7,151 bases of DNA from CAYMAZ01 sp964388575 (lineage in GTDB: Bacteria > Bacteroidota > Bacteroidia > Bacteroidales > DTU049): NCBI GenBank assembly GCA_964388575.1, contig CAYMAZ010000065.1, positions 1 through 7,151 of the forward strand. Direction: 5' to 3'. Of the stretch, positions 1 to 6,690 are shown piece after piece. The notes under the pieces were generated by a model. The model was not told the DNA's origin. It saw only the letters and a list, made by a program, of their open reading frames with translations, and searched no databases. The first letter of the stretch is position 1. Each line of letters starts with the position of its first letter. The position numbers were made by a program, and so were the translations under genes.

Positions 1-2
1 GA

Positions 3-2504
3 AATGAAAAGCGTATGCTCCAGGAAGCGGTTGATTCATTGTTTGACAATTCAAGAAAAGCCAGTGCTGTTAAGACTGAATCAAACAGACCTCTGAAATC
101 TCTCTCTGACAGTTTGAAAGGAAAACAAGGTCGTTTCCGTCAAAATTTACTTGGAAAGCGTGTTGACTACTCAGGACGTTCTGTTATTGTTGTCGGTCCT
201 GAACTTAAACTGAATGAATGCGGGATTCCTAAAGAGATGGCTTCAGAGCTATTCAAACCTTTCATTATCCGTAAAATGCTTGAAAGAGGCATTGTTAAAA
301 CAGTCAAATCTGCAAAGAAGATTGTTGACAGAAAAGATCCTGTTGTTTGGGATATTCTCGAAAATATTTTAAAAGGACATCCTGTATTACTGAACCGTGC
401 TCCTACCCTGCACAGACTTGGTATTCAGGCGTTTCAACCCAAATTGATTGAAGGAAAGGCCATTCAGATTCATCCGTTGGTTTGTACAGCTTTCAACGCT
501 GACTTTGACGGAGACCAGATGGCTGTTCATGTTCCACTGGGAAATGCAGCAATTCTGGAAGCTCAATTACTCATGCTCGCATCACACAACATTCTCAATC
601 CTGCCAATGGAGCACCAATCGCTGTTCCCTCACAGGACATGGTACTGGGACTATATTATATGACCAAAGCAAGACCCAGTAATGATCATTACAAGGCAGC
701 AGGAGAAAACAAATTGTTTTACTCAGAAGAGGAAGTGATTATTGCCTACAATGAAAAGAAAGTATCACTCCACACCATTATCCGCCTTAAACTGATTCAA
801 AACGAAAAAGCTGAAATCATTGAAACAACAGTTGGAAGAGTGTTGTTTAACAGAATTGTACCTAAAGAATTCGGTTATATCAATACACTTCTTACAAAAC
901 GTTCATTACGTGATATCATCGGAAGTATTTTGAAAAAAACAAATTCTGCTGTTGCTGCCAAATTCCTTGATGATTTGAAATATCTGGGATATAAAATGGC
1001 TTTTGAAGGCGGACTCTCGTTTAAAATCGGAGATATTGTTGCCCCAGATGAAAAGGGCCAGCTTGTGATTGAAGCGAACGAAGAGGTTGATGATATTGTT
1101 ATGAGCTATAACATGGGGGTAATTACAAACAATGAACGATATAATCAGGTTATTGACGTCTGGACACACACAAATTCGAAACTGACCAAGATTCTGATTG
1201 ACAAACTTACAAGGGATCAGGATGGGTTTAATCCGTTGTTTATGATGCTTGATTCCGGTGCCCGTGGTAGTAAGGAACAAATCCGTCAGCTCAGCGGTAT
1301 GCGTGGATTGATGGCTAAACCACAGAAATCAACAGCCACAGGAGGAGAAGTAATTGAGAACCCTATTCTTTCAAACTTTAAAGAAGGGCTTTCAGTACTT
1401 GAATACTTCATTTCAACTCACGGAGCAAGAAAGGGTCTTGCAGATACCGCTCTTAAGACAGCAGATGCCGGATATCTGACAAGAAGACTTGTTGATGTTG
1501 CACAGGATGTTATAATTACAGAACCTGACTGTGGAACTTTGAGAGGGTTAACTGTATCAGATCTGAAGAAGAATGAAGAGGTTGTTGAAACACTCTACGA
1601 AAGAATACTTGGAAGAACATCATTGCATGATATTTTTCATCCAAATACCGGAGAATTGATTATCCGAAGTGGAGAAGAACTAACAGAAGAGATTTGTGAA
1701 ATTATTCAGGATTCCCCGATTGAAACAGTAGAAATTCGCTCGGTACTGACCTGTGAATCATCTCGTGGGGTCTGTGCTAAATGTTATGGAAGAAACCTTT
1801 CAACCAGTCAAATGGTTCAGAAAGGTGAGGCTGTTGGTGTCATTGCCGCACAGTCAATCGGAGAGCCTGGTACTCAGCTTACACTGAGAACTTTCCACGT
1901 TGGTGGTACAGCATCAAATATTACAATCTCCAACAGAATTGTAGCAAAACACGAGGGAGTTGCAGAATTTGATGAATTACGTTATGTCAATTATATTGAT
2001 AAAGATAAAAAAGAGTATTTCGTTGTTATGGGCCGATCAGCAGAAATGAAAATTGTTGATCCGAAAACAAACATTACACTCACTTCGTCCAATATTCCAT
2101 ATGGTGCCCATTTGTACATCAAAAACGGTGATCATGTGAAAAAAGGAGATTTAATTTGCGATTGGGATCCATACAATGCTGTAATTCTTTCAGAAATTAA
2201 TGGAACTGTTCAGTTTGAAAACGTCATTGAAAACATTACGTATCGTGAAGAATCTGATGAACAGACTGGATACCACGAAAAAGTGATCATTGAAAGTCGT
2301 CAGAAGAATAAAAATCCGATCATCAACATTGTTACAGCAGCCAAAGAATTGCTCAAAGCATATGACTTACCCGTCGGTTCGCACATTGCAGTCCAGGAAG
2401 GTGACAAAATCAAAGCCGGAGATATTTTGGTAAAAATATCTCAGGAATATATTGTTTTAAGACTTCATTTAATTTTACCATGTCAAGTTGATTGTCATTA
2501 TTAA
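3..2504 (+). CDS. rpoC: RNA polymerase subunit beta prime, 5'-truncated first part
   Basis: This is the catalytic largest subunit of bacterial RNA polymerase. The reading frame is already open at the left edge (N-E-K-R before the first Met at 15), so the N-terminal zinc ribbon and clamp lie outside. Clear RpoC landmarks, numbered from the Met at 15, are GKQGRFRQNLLGKRVDYSGR at about 36-55, the Mg2+-binding NADFDGDQ at 161-168 whose three Asp hold the active-site metal, GARKGLADTALKTA, and the second zinc site made from the Cys of EPDCGT and of the TCESSRGVCAKCYG stretch. QSIGEPGTQLTLRTFHVGG follows. Homology stops after LVKIS at 2441; the last 20 residues up to the stop at 2502-2504 are not RpoC-like and come from the inserted sequence around the N gap. 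Because rpoC is essential, the truncation is probably an assembly effect. Identity is certain; the 3' end is not real. Confidence 0.96.
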   Translation, partial: NEKRMLQEAVDSLFDNSRKASAVKTESNRPLKSLSDSLKGKQGRFRQNLLGKRVDYSGRSVIVVGPELKLNECGIPKEMASELFKPFIIRKMLERGIVKTVKSAKKIVDRKDPVVWDILENILKGHPVLLNRAPTLHRLGIQAFQPKLIEGKAIQIHPLVCTAFNADFDGDQMAVHVPLGNAAILEAQLLMLASHNILNPANGAPIAVPSQDMVLGLYYMTKARPSNDHYKAAGENKLFYSEEEVIIAYNEKKVSLHTIIRLKLIQNEKAEIIETTVGRVLFNRIVPKEFGYINTLLTKRSLRDIIGSILKKTNSAVAAKFLDDLKYLGYKMAFEGGLSFKIGDIVAPDEKGQLVIEANEEVDDIVMSYNMGVITNNERYNQVIDVWTHTNSKLTKILIDKLTRDQDGFNPLFMMLDSGARGSKEQIRQLSGMRGLMAKPQKSTATGGEVIENPILSNFKEGLSVLEYFISTHGARKGLADTALKTADAGYLTRRLVDVAQDVIITEPDCGTLRGLTVSDLKKNEEVVETLYERILGRTSLHDIFHPNTGELIIRSGEELTEEICEIIQDSPIETVEIRSVLTCESSRGVCAKCYGRNLSTSQMVQKGEAVGVIAAQSIGEPGTQLTLRTFHVGGTASNITISNRIVAKHEGVAEFDELRYVNYIDKDKKEYFVVMGRSAEMKIVDPKTNITLTSSNIPYGAHLYIKNGDHVKKGDLICDWDPYNAVILSEINGTVQFENVIENITYREESDEQTGYHEKVIIESRQKNKNPIINIVTAAKELLKAYDLPVGSHIAVQEGDKIKAGDILVKISQEYIVLRLHLILPCQVDCHY
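2421..2440. repeat. Perfect inverted repeat at the rpoC breakpoint
   Basis: GATATTTT-GGTA-AAAATATC has 8-base perfect arms around a 4-base centre. It codes for D-I-L-V-K-I in RpoC and lies directly against the point where RpoC homology ends (2441). Because it nearly equals its own reverse complement, it could act as a false overlap for an assembler or as a fold-back point during DNA amplification. Confidence 0.8.
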
Positions 2505-2582
2505 CATAATATGCAATTATATTATTATTGAGAAAAAGTACAGCTTCATCAGCTCCTGCAGAGAGCGCAANNNNNNNNNNCG
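2442..2582. other. Insert with 10-N scaffold gap interrupting rpoC
   Basis: RpoC homology ends with the Ser codon at 2439-2441 and resumes with the Arg codon at 2583, giving the expected ...LVKIS / RTIGKSGDITGG... continuity. Between them lie 129 AT-rich bases, ten N (2571-2580) and two further bases. The plus strand carries a stop at 2502-2504. I see no group II intron 5' end (GTGYG), no intein-like splice residues, no terminal inverted repeats and no target duplication. The N run marks a scaffold join of conventional, not measured, length. The best reading is a chimeric contig end beside the gap rather than a biological insertion. Confidence 0.8.
2443..2568 (-). pseudogene. Fragment resembling adenylation-domain C-terminus (foreign contig end)
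   Basis: The reverse strand of the insert is open through all its bases, about 42 codons, without a stop. The peptide has the order expected of the small C-terminal subdomain of AMP-binding or NRPS adenylation enzymes. A DEAV segment is followed by a hydrophobic strand, then IIAYYV, then the acidic stretch NDNQLD, a helix ending KLNEVLKQYIP, and, continuing into the rpoC palindrome, EIFLPKY. The last part lines up with the family pattern LPEYMIPSY (motif A9), with only the two prolines, one Glu and the final Tyr exactly shared. There is no start and no natural stop, so it is a piece of a gene from elsewhere. The family assignment is by eye from a short stretch and is tentative. Confidence 0.35.
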
Positions 2583-3524
2583 CGTACAATTGGAAAATCG
2601 GGAGATATCACAGGTGGGTTACCCAGGGTTACAGAGTTATTTGAGGCCAGAAATCCATCAGAGCCAGCATTGGTTGCAGAAATTGACGGTGTTGTTTCCA
2701 TTGGAAAGAAACTGAAACGCGGAAACCGTGAAGTCATTATCACCAGCAAAACAGGTGAAGAGAAAAGTTATCTTGTTCCGGTTTCAAAACAAATTCTTGC
2801 ACAGGAAAACGACTTTGTGAAAGCCGGAACACCCCTTTCAGAAGGAGCTATTTCACCTTCTGATATTCTGGCAATTAAAGGACCCACCATTGTTCAGGAA
2901 TATCTTGTTAATGAGGTACAGGAAGTATATCGTCTGCAGGGTGTAAAGATCAATGACAAGCACTTTGAGGTGATCGTAAGACAGATGATGCGTAAGGTGC
3001 AGATTGAAGATCCTGGAGACACCAAATTTCTTGAAGGAGAGCTGGTAAACAAGATCGAATTTCAGCAGGAAAATGATAAAATAATTGATATGAAGATTGT
3101 TGTTGAACCTGGTGATGCCACAAACCTTAGACCGGGGCAGCCAATTACAGCAAGAAAGCTTAGAGATGAAATATCACACCTACGCCGTAATGACAAGATA
3201 CTTCCTCAGGTCAGAGATGCACAGCCAGCAACAGCCAGGCAGATTCTTCAAGGGATAACTCGTGCATCGTTGCAGACCACAAGCTTCATTTCAGCAGCAT
3301 CCTTTCAGGAAACAACCAAGGTACTTGCTGATGCATCGGTAAATGGAAAGCGTGATGAATTACTGGGGCTGAAAGAAAATGTCATCGTAGGACATCTGAT
3401 TCCGGCTGGCACGGGACTCAGAGATTATGAATCAATTATTGTTGGTTCAAAAGAAGAATTTGAGCGCCTTGAGGCATCAAAATCACAGGAAGTAGAAGAA
3501 GTTATTAACCAGGAAAATGAATAA
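2583..3524 (+). CDS. rpoC: RNA polymerase subunit beta prime, C-terminal part
   Basis: This is the continuation of the same rpoC gene after the break. RpoC homology begins at the Arg codon at 2583 (RTIGKSGDITGGLPRVTELF), in the same frame as the first part; the first available Met is at 2670, but that is not a real start. Landmarks are ELFEARNPSEPA, VNEVQEVYRLQGVKINDKHF, EVIVRQMMRK, TRASLQTTSFISAASFQETT, GKRDELLGLKENVIVGHLIP and AGTG, all typical of the end of beta prime. Between MMRK and ITRASL there is a longer segment (EFQQENDKIID...LRRNDKIL) than in E. coli, as I expect for Bacteroidota. The acidic tail EVEEVINQENE ends at the TAA at 3522-3524. Joined to the first part without the insert, the gene would be intact. 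Confidence 0.95.
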   Translation, partial: RTIGKSGDITGGLPRVTELFEARNPSEPALVAEIDGVVSIGKKLKRGNREVIITSKTGEEKSYLVPVSKQILAQENDFVKAGTPLSEGAISPSDILAIKGPTIVQEYLVNEVQEVYRLQGVKINDKHFEVIVRQMMRKVQIEDPGDTKFLEGELVNKIEFQQENDKIIDMKIVVEPGDATNLRPGQPITARKLRDEISHLRRNDKILPQVRDAQPATARQILQGITRASLQTTSFISAASFQETTKVLADASVNGKRDELLGLKENVIVGHLIPAGTGLRDYESIIVGSKEEFERLEASKSQEVEEVINQENE

Positions 3525-3526
3525 TT

Positions 3527-3841
3527 ATGGCAGATCCAGCAAAAGAACAAAAATTAAATATTGAATTACCCGAGGATGTCGCCGAGGGTGTATACTCAAA
3601 TCTGGCAATCATTACACACTCACATTCAGAATTTATTGTGGATTTTGTAAATGTAATGCCCGGTGCACCTAAAGCAAAAGTCAAGAACAGGATAATTCTT
3701 ACACCTCAACATGCCAAAAGGCTTATGAAAGCTTTGATTGACAATGTGAGCAAATTTGAGCGTTCATTCGGTGAAATTAAAGAACATGAGCAGGGACATA
3801 TGCCTCCATATAACATTGGTGGTCCTGTTGGAGAGGCATAG
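3527..3841 (+). CDS. DUF3467 family protein
   Basis: This small soluble protein of 104 residues has no signal peptide, membrane segment or cysteine. It matches my memory of the DUF3467 family: IELPEDVAEGVYSNLAIITH near residues 13-32, the S-EFIVDFVNVMPG stretch at about 34-46, and the KNRIILTPQHAKRLMKALIDN block around 53-73, followed by a flexible Pro/Gly-rich tail (PPYNIGGPVGEA). The function is unknown. The ATG lies 2 bases after the rpoC stop, so the two genes are almost certainly co-transcribed and perhaps translationally coupled. An AGGA lies at 3511-3514 inside the rpoC end, but its distance from the ATG (12 bases) is longer than ideal. The same arrangement behind rpoC is common in Bacteroidota as far as I recall, which suggests a link to transcription, but nothing in the sequence proves it. 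Confidence 0.9.
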   Translation: MADPAKEQKLNIELPEDVAEGVYSNLAIITHSHSEFIVDFVNVMPGAPKAKVKNRIILTPQHAKRLMKALIDNVSKFERSFGEIKEHEQGHMPPYNIGGPVGEA

Positions 3842-3848
3842 AAATGTT

Positions 3849-3883
3849 TTTGTGCAAATTATAAAAATATTATTTAATTTTGC
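3849..3883 (+). promoter_or_regulatory. Bacteroidota-type promoter for tRNA-His
   Basis: TTTG at 3849-3852 and TAATTTTGC at 3875-3883 match the Bacteroidota -33 (TTTG) and -7 (TAnnTTTG) elements with 22 bases between them. The expected start point a few bases downstream falls just before the tRNA at 3896, which fits a short tRNA leader. It would let the tRNA be made independently of the rpoC operon. Confidence 0.6.
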
Positions 3884-3895
3884 ATCGAATTATAC

Positions 3896-3970
3896 GGTGG
3901 TTATAGCTCAGTCGGTTAGAGCATCAGATTGTGGTTCTGAGGGTCGTGGGTTCGAATCCCATTAGCCACC
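3896..3970 (+). tRNA. tRNA-His (anticodon GTG)
   Basis: A full cloverleaf can be drawn. The acceptor is GTGGTTA (3897-3903) with TAGCCAC (3963-3969), the D stem GCTC/GAGC, and the anticodon stem TCAGA/TCTGA around loop TTGTGGT, with GTG at 3931-3933. The T stem is GTGGG/CCCAT around TTCGAAT. The extra 5' G at 3896 (G-1) faces C73 at 3970, the identity pair recognised by histidyl-tRNA synthetase. The bases after C73 are CAC, so the 3' CCA is not encoded and must be added enzymatically. Confidence 0.97.
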
Positions 3971-3973
3971 CAC

Positions 3974-4009
3974 AAAAAAAAGAGGCTAAATAATTAGCCT
4001 CTTTTTTTT
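3974..4009. terminator. Bidirectional intrinsic terminator between tRNA-His and gdhA
   Basis: The stem AGAGGCTAA (3981-3989) pairs perfectly with TTAGCCTCT (3994-4002) across an ATAA loop. The stem is preceded by an A run (3974-3980) and followed by a T run (4003-4009), so each strand gives a hairpin followed by a U tract. It ends tRNA-His transcription on the plus strand and gdhA transcription on the minus strand. Confidence 0.92.
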
Positions 4010-4028
4010 ATTCTTTAAAGTTTTATTC

Positions 4029-5366
4029 TTAAACAACACCTTGCTCAAGCATGGCATTGGCAACTTTCAGGAATCCTGCAATGTTTGCACCTTTTACATA
4101 GTTAATGAATCCATCAGGTTCCGTTCCATGTTTTACACATGATGCATGAATATTGGTCATAATCTGATGCAGTTTCTGGTCAACCTCTTCTCTTGTCCAG
4201 TTGAGTTTCATACTGTTCTGAGTCATCTCAAGTCCGGATGTGGCAACACCACCAGCATTAACAGCTTTTCCAGGGCCAAAGAGGATTTTGTTTTCCATGA
4301 AAACTTCGACTGCATCTGGAGTTGAAGGCATATTTGCACCTTCTGCTACGCACATGCACCCATTTTTAACGAGATTTTCAGCATCTTCTTTTCCAAGTTC
4401 ATTTTGAGTTGCGCATGGCATTGCAACATCACATTTAACTTCCCATGGACGTTTATTGGGGAAGAACTGTGCATTTGGAAACTCATATGTGTATGGCTTG
4501 ACAATATCCTGATTTGATGCTCTCAGTTCAAGCAAATACTCAATTTTCTTTCCTGAAATACCATCTGGATCATACACATAGCCATCAGGTCCGCTGATTG
4601 TGACAACTTTTGCTCCAAGCTCATTCAGTTTGGAAATTGCGCCCCATGATACATTACCGAAACCAGAAACGCAAACAGTTTTCCCTTCGAAAGTCTGACC
4701 TTTGGTTTTCAGCATTTCCTGAGCAAAGTAAACAGCTCCGAATCCGGTCGCTTCAGGACGGATAAGACTTCCACCCCAGTTAATCCCTTTCCCTGTTAAT
4801 ACGCCGGTGTGTTCACTGGCAAGTTTTTTGTACATTCCATACATGAATCCGATTTCCCGTCCACCTACTCCAATATCTCCGGCAGGAACATCTGTTTCTG
4901 GACCAATATGTTTCCAGAGTTCAAGCATGAAAGACTGACAGAATCTCATAATTTCATTGGGTGATTTTCCTTTGGGATCAAAGTCAGAACCTCCTTTTCC
5001 ACCACCCATTGGCAATGAAGTAAGACTGTTTTTAAAAATCTGTTCAAAACCTAAAAATTTGAGGATGCTAAGGTTCACACTTGGGTGAAATCTCAATCCG
5101 CCTTTGTAAGGTCCGATAGCTCCGTTATACTGCACTCTGTAACCTCTGTTGACATGAACCTTTCCGCCATCATCAACCCAGGGAACTTTAAACAAAAAGA
5201 CCCTGTCAGGCTCAACTAAGCGTTCTATAATTCCGGCAGCTTCAAACTGCGGATTTTCGTTTACTACTTCTTCAATAGTTTCAAGTACTTCACGTACAGC
5301 CTGAAGGTACTCAACTTCGCCCGGATTCTTTCTTTCCAGGTCCATCATGATTTTATCTACGTTCAT
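4029..5366 (-). CDS. gdhA: NADP-type glutamate dehydrogenase
   Basis: The enzyme catalyses reductive amination of 2-oxoglutarate with ammonium to glutamate, a cytosolic entry point for nitrogen. The product has 445 residues, the usual size of the small hexameric class (about 447 in E. coli). The N-terminal substrate domain shows GPYKGGLRFHPSVN (Lys88), the catalytic-lysine motif PMGGGKGGSDFDPKGKS (Lys124) and PAGDIGVGGREIG (Asp164). The Rossmann domain follows with VSGFGNVSWGA at about 233-243 as dinucleotide loop, then VAMPCATQNEL, CVAEGANMPST and KAVNAGGVATSG. This architecture is typical of the biosynthetic NADP enzymes, but cofactor choice is inferred from family likeness. The ATG at 5364-5366 gives the standard N-terminus; no strong Shine-Dalgarno precedes it. 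The gene stands alone, ends in the shared terminator, and is divergent from the CRP/FNR-type regulator, which could control it. Confidence 0.97.
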   Translation of the reverse strand: MNVDKIMMDLERKNPGEVEYLQAVREVLETIEEVVNENPQFEAAGIIERLVEPDRVFLFKVPWVDDGGKVHVNRGYRVQYNGAIGPYKGGLRFHPSVNLSILKFLGFEQIFKNSLTSLPMGGGKGGSDFDPKGKSPNEIMRFCQSFMLELWKHIGPETDVPAGDIGVGGREIGFMYGMYKKLASEHTGVLTGKGINWGGSLIRPEATGFGAVYFAQEMLKTKGQTFEGKTVCVSGFGNVSWGAISKLNELGAKVVTISGPDGYVYDPDGISGKKIEYLLELRASNQDIVKPYTYEFPNAQFFPNKRPWEVKCDVAMPCATQNELGKEDAENLVKNGCMCVAEGANMPSTPDAVEVFMENKILFGPGKAVNAGGVATSGLEMTQNSMKLNWTREEVDQKLHQIMTNIHASCVKHGTEPDGFINYVKGANIAGFLKVANAMLEQGVV

Positions 5367-5401
5367 AGGTATAAGATTAAAAATGTTAATATTTTGTCCC
5401 G

Positions 5402-5429
5402 CAAAGTTAGCTCTTCCCAGAAGACAAAA
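5402..5429 (-). promoter_or_regulatory. Putative gdhA promoter
   Basis: Read on the minus strand, TAACTTTGC (5409 down to 5401) fits the Bacteroidota -7 consensus TAnnTTTG plus the frequent following C. A TTTTG at 5429-5425 lies 15 bases upstream, closer than the usual 19-22, so the -33 part is weak. Transcription would begin near 5397, leaving a leader of about 30 bases before the ATG. Confidence 0.5.
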
Positions 5430-5461
5430 GGGAAAGACTTAAGGTTTTTTTTTCGCTCTTA

Positions 5462-5479
5462 TATTGATTTTTATCAATA
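5462..5479. promoter_or_regulatory. Perfect FNR-type operator (TTGAT-N4-ATCAA)
   Basis: TATTGAT-TTTT-ATCAATA is an 18-base palindrome with 7-base perfect arms. Its core, TTGAT at 5464-5468 and ATCAA at 5473-5477, equals the consensus site of FNR-class regulators. It lies 41 bases before the start of a CRP/FNR-family gene and its right end shares two bases with that gene's -7 element (5478-5486). Bound protein would therefore block that promoter. From gdhA it is centred roughly 70-75 bases upstream of the inferred start, a distance compatible with activation. Confidence 0.65.
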
Positions 5480-5486
5480 ACTTTGC
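5478..5486 (+). promoter_or_regulatory. Putative -7 element of the regulator gene
   Basis: TAACTTTGC matches TAnnTTTG and is identical to the -7 element on the opposite strand for gdhA. No good TTTG -33 box is present; TTTCG near 5451-5455 is the nearest. The leader to the ATG at 5521 also contains AATTTC-T-GAAATT (5502-5514), a small palindrome of unknown use. Confidence 0.45.
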
Positions 5487-5520
5487 TGCCAAATAACTGA
5501 AAATTTCTGAAATTATTATA

Positions 5521-6627
5521 ATGACAACAATCCCTGACCAAGAGCACATCTGGAAGCAGCTGAATGAAAGGGCAAAAGAACTCAATTGTCTGTATGAAGT
5601 TGATAAAATTACCAGCCGATTTGAACTGGATCTTGAGCAGGTATTGATGAATATTATTTCTATTCTTCCTCAGGGATGGAGATATCCGGAGACCTGTAAA
5701 GTAGAAATCTACTGTTCCGGACAATATTTTTGCAGTGAAGATCTTCTGCGTACTGAACTCAAACAAAGCTCAAGCATACTCATTGACACTGAAAAAATCG
5801 GGGAAATAAATGTGTATTACATCAAACCTGTGAAATCTGAAAAAGGAATCTTTCTTGCCGAAGAACAACGTTTGCTCAATTCTGTTGCTGAGAAGATTGC
5901 AAATTTCATCAGATACCGAAGATTGACGGATGTCATCTCGTCCAAAGAGAACCAGAGTGCAGCAAAAATTTCAGAAAACGGGCTAATTGACTGGCTTAAA
6001 GGATTCCATCTGAATGATTCTCAGATCAAACAACTATGCAATGTTCCCATACAGTTTAAGAAAGGAGAAACAATCGGGAAACAGGGGGCTATAACATCTT
6101 ATTTTCTGCTACAGGCTGAAGGCATAACCAAAAGCTATCTCGAAAGTCCGAATCGTAATTTTAATTTCATGATTTCAACTCCTTACAGCTTTATCGGATT
6201 ATCTTCGCTGTTTGGAAATCATTATTATTTTTCAACTACTGCAGTCACGAGCTCTTTAGTTTATCTTATAGATAAACAAGTTTTTATGCAGATGCTCACA
6301 CAAAACACCTCTTTCAATATTGCCATAATGAAGTGGTATTGCAACAGTTACAAGATTGTATTTCAAAAGTTAAACTGCATCGCCAATAAGCAGGCCATCG
6401 GAAGGATGGCAGATACGCTGCTTTATCTTTGCCAGGAAGTATTTTTTAGCAATATTATTCCGGGAACCATTACAAGAAAAGACATTGCATCACTGGCAGG
6501 TATATCAACTGAGAATGCTGTCAGGATTTTGTCTGATTTTAAAAATGACGGAATCATTTCGATTGTTTCAAATCAGGTTGAAATTAACAAAATTGATATT
6601 CTGAAGACCCTGAGTATGGCGGGTTGA
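5521..6627 (+). CDS. CRP/FNR-family regulator with N-terminal GAF-like domain
   Basis: This is a predicted cytosolic transcription regulator of 368 residues; ordinary CRP/FNR proteins have about 200-250. Residues 1 to about 135 resemble a GAF-like sensor module: RAKELNCLYEVDKI (17-30), LPQGWRYPE (49-57), GEINVYYIKP (94-103) and FLAEEQRLLNSVAEKIANFI (111-130). I recall this pattern from histidine kinases and PEP/pyruvate-binding proteins. About 155-260 is a cNMP-type beta barrel (FKKGETIGKQGAITSYFLLQ), followed by a dimer helix near 264-286 and a winged helix with ITRKDIASLAGIST-ENAVRILSDF at 317-340. The Arg-Ser/Thr phosphate clamp of CRP is not seen (FSTTAVT instead), so cAMP binding is doubtful. 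An FNR-like N-terminal four-cysteine cluster is also absent; Cys 23, 59, 65 and 71 are spread out. Glu331 and Arg335 match the DNA-reading residues of FNR. The ATG at 5521 starts the domain; no Shine-Dalgarno is visible. The ligand is unknown. Confidence 0.88.
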   Translation: MTTIPDQEHIWKQLNERAKELNCLYEVDKITSRFELDLEQVLMNIISILPQGWRYPETCKVEIYCSGQYFCSEDLLRTELKQSSSILIDTEKIGEINVYYIKPVKSEKGIFLAEEQRLLNSVAEKIANFIRYRRLTDVISSKENQSAAKISENGLIDWLKGFHLNDSQIKQLCNVPIQFKKGETIGKQGAITSYFLLQAEGITKSYLESPNRNFNFMISTPYSFIGLSSLFGNHYYFSTTAVTSSLVYLIDKQVFMQMLTQNTSFNIAIMKWYCNSYKIVFQKLNCIANKQAIGRMADTLLYLCQEVFFSNIIPGTITRKDIASLAGISTENAVRILSDFKNDGIISIVSNQVEINKIDILKTLSMAG

Positions 6628-6631
6628 TCAG

Positions 6632-6673
6632 TTATCAGTTAATAGTTATCAGTTAATAGTTATCAGTTATTAG
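6632..6673. repeat. Three tandem 14-base repeats
   Basis: TTATCAGTTAATAG occurs at 6632-6645 and 6646-6659, and once more at 6660-6673 with one change (TTATCAGTTATTAG). The array is flanked on both sides by the palindrome TGATCA (6625-6630, which includes the regulator's stop codon, and 6674-6679). Similar AGTTATCAGTTA tracts are, as I recall, frequent between Bacteroidota genes. No function is evident. Confidence 0.85.
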
Positions 6674-6690
6674 TGATCAATTTTCTTAGC

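Noticed and set aside
906..1280. Minus-strand open frame of 124 codons inside rpoC
   Set aside because: It is a shadow of strongly conserved rpoC codons and resembles no protein family.
2442..2582. Natural intron, intein or naturally split rpoC
   Set aside because: There is no GTGYG intron start, no intein residues (Cys/Ser start, His-Asn end) and no start codon or ribosome site for a separate C-terminal protein at 2583. The N run points to assembly.
2488..2715. Short plus-strand open frame across the N run
   Set aside because: It is a product of the insert plus an out-of-frame reading of rpoC, and translates through unknown bases.
3756..3965. Open frame overlapping DUF3467 and tRNA-His
   Set aside because: It runs through a clear tRNA and is out of frame with the DUF3467 gene.
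5407..5766. Minus-strand open frame opposite the regulator's start
   Set aside because: It overlaps the regulator's conserved N-terminal domain and the divergent promoter region and has no recognisable features.
5521..6627. True oxygen-sensing FNR or cAMP-binding CRP
   Set aside because: The FNR N-terminal cysteine cluster and the CRP Arg-Ser cAMP clamp are both missing, so neither symbol was given.
6632..6673. CRISPR array
   Set aside because: The units are 14 bases long and directly adjacent, with no spacers and no cas genes nearby.
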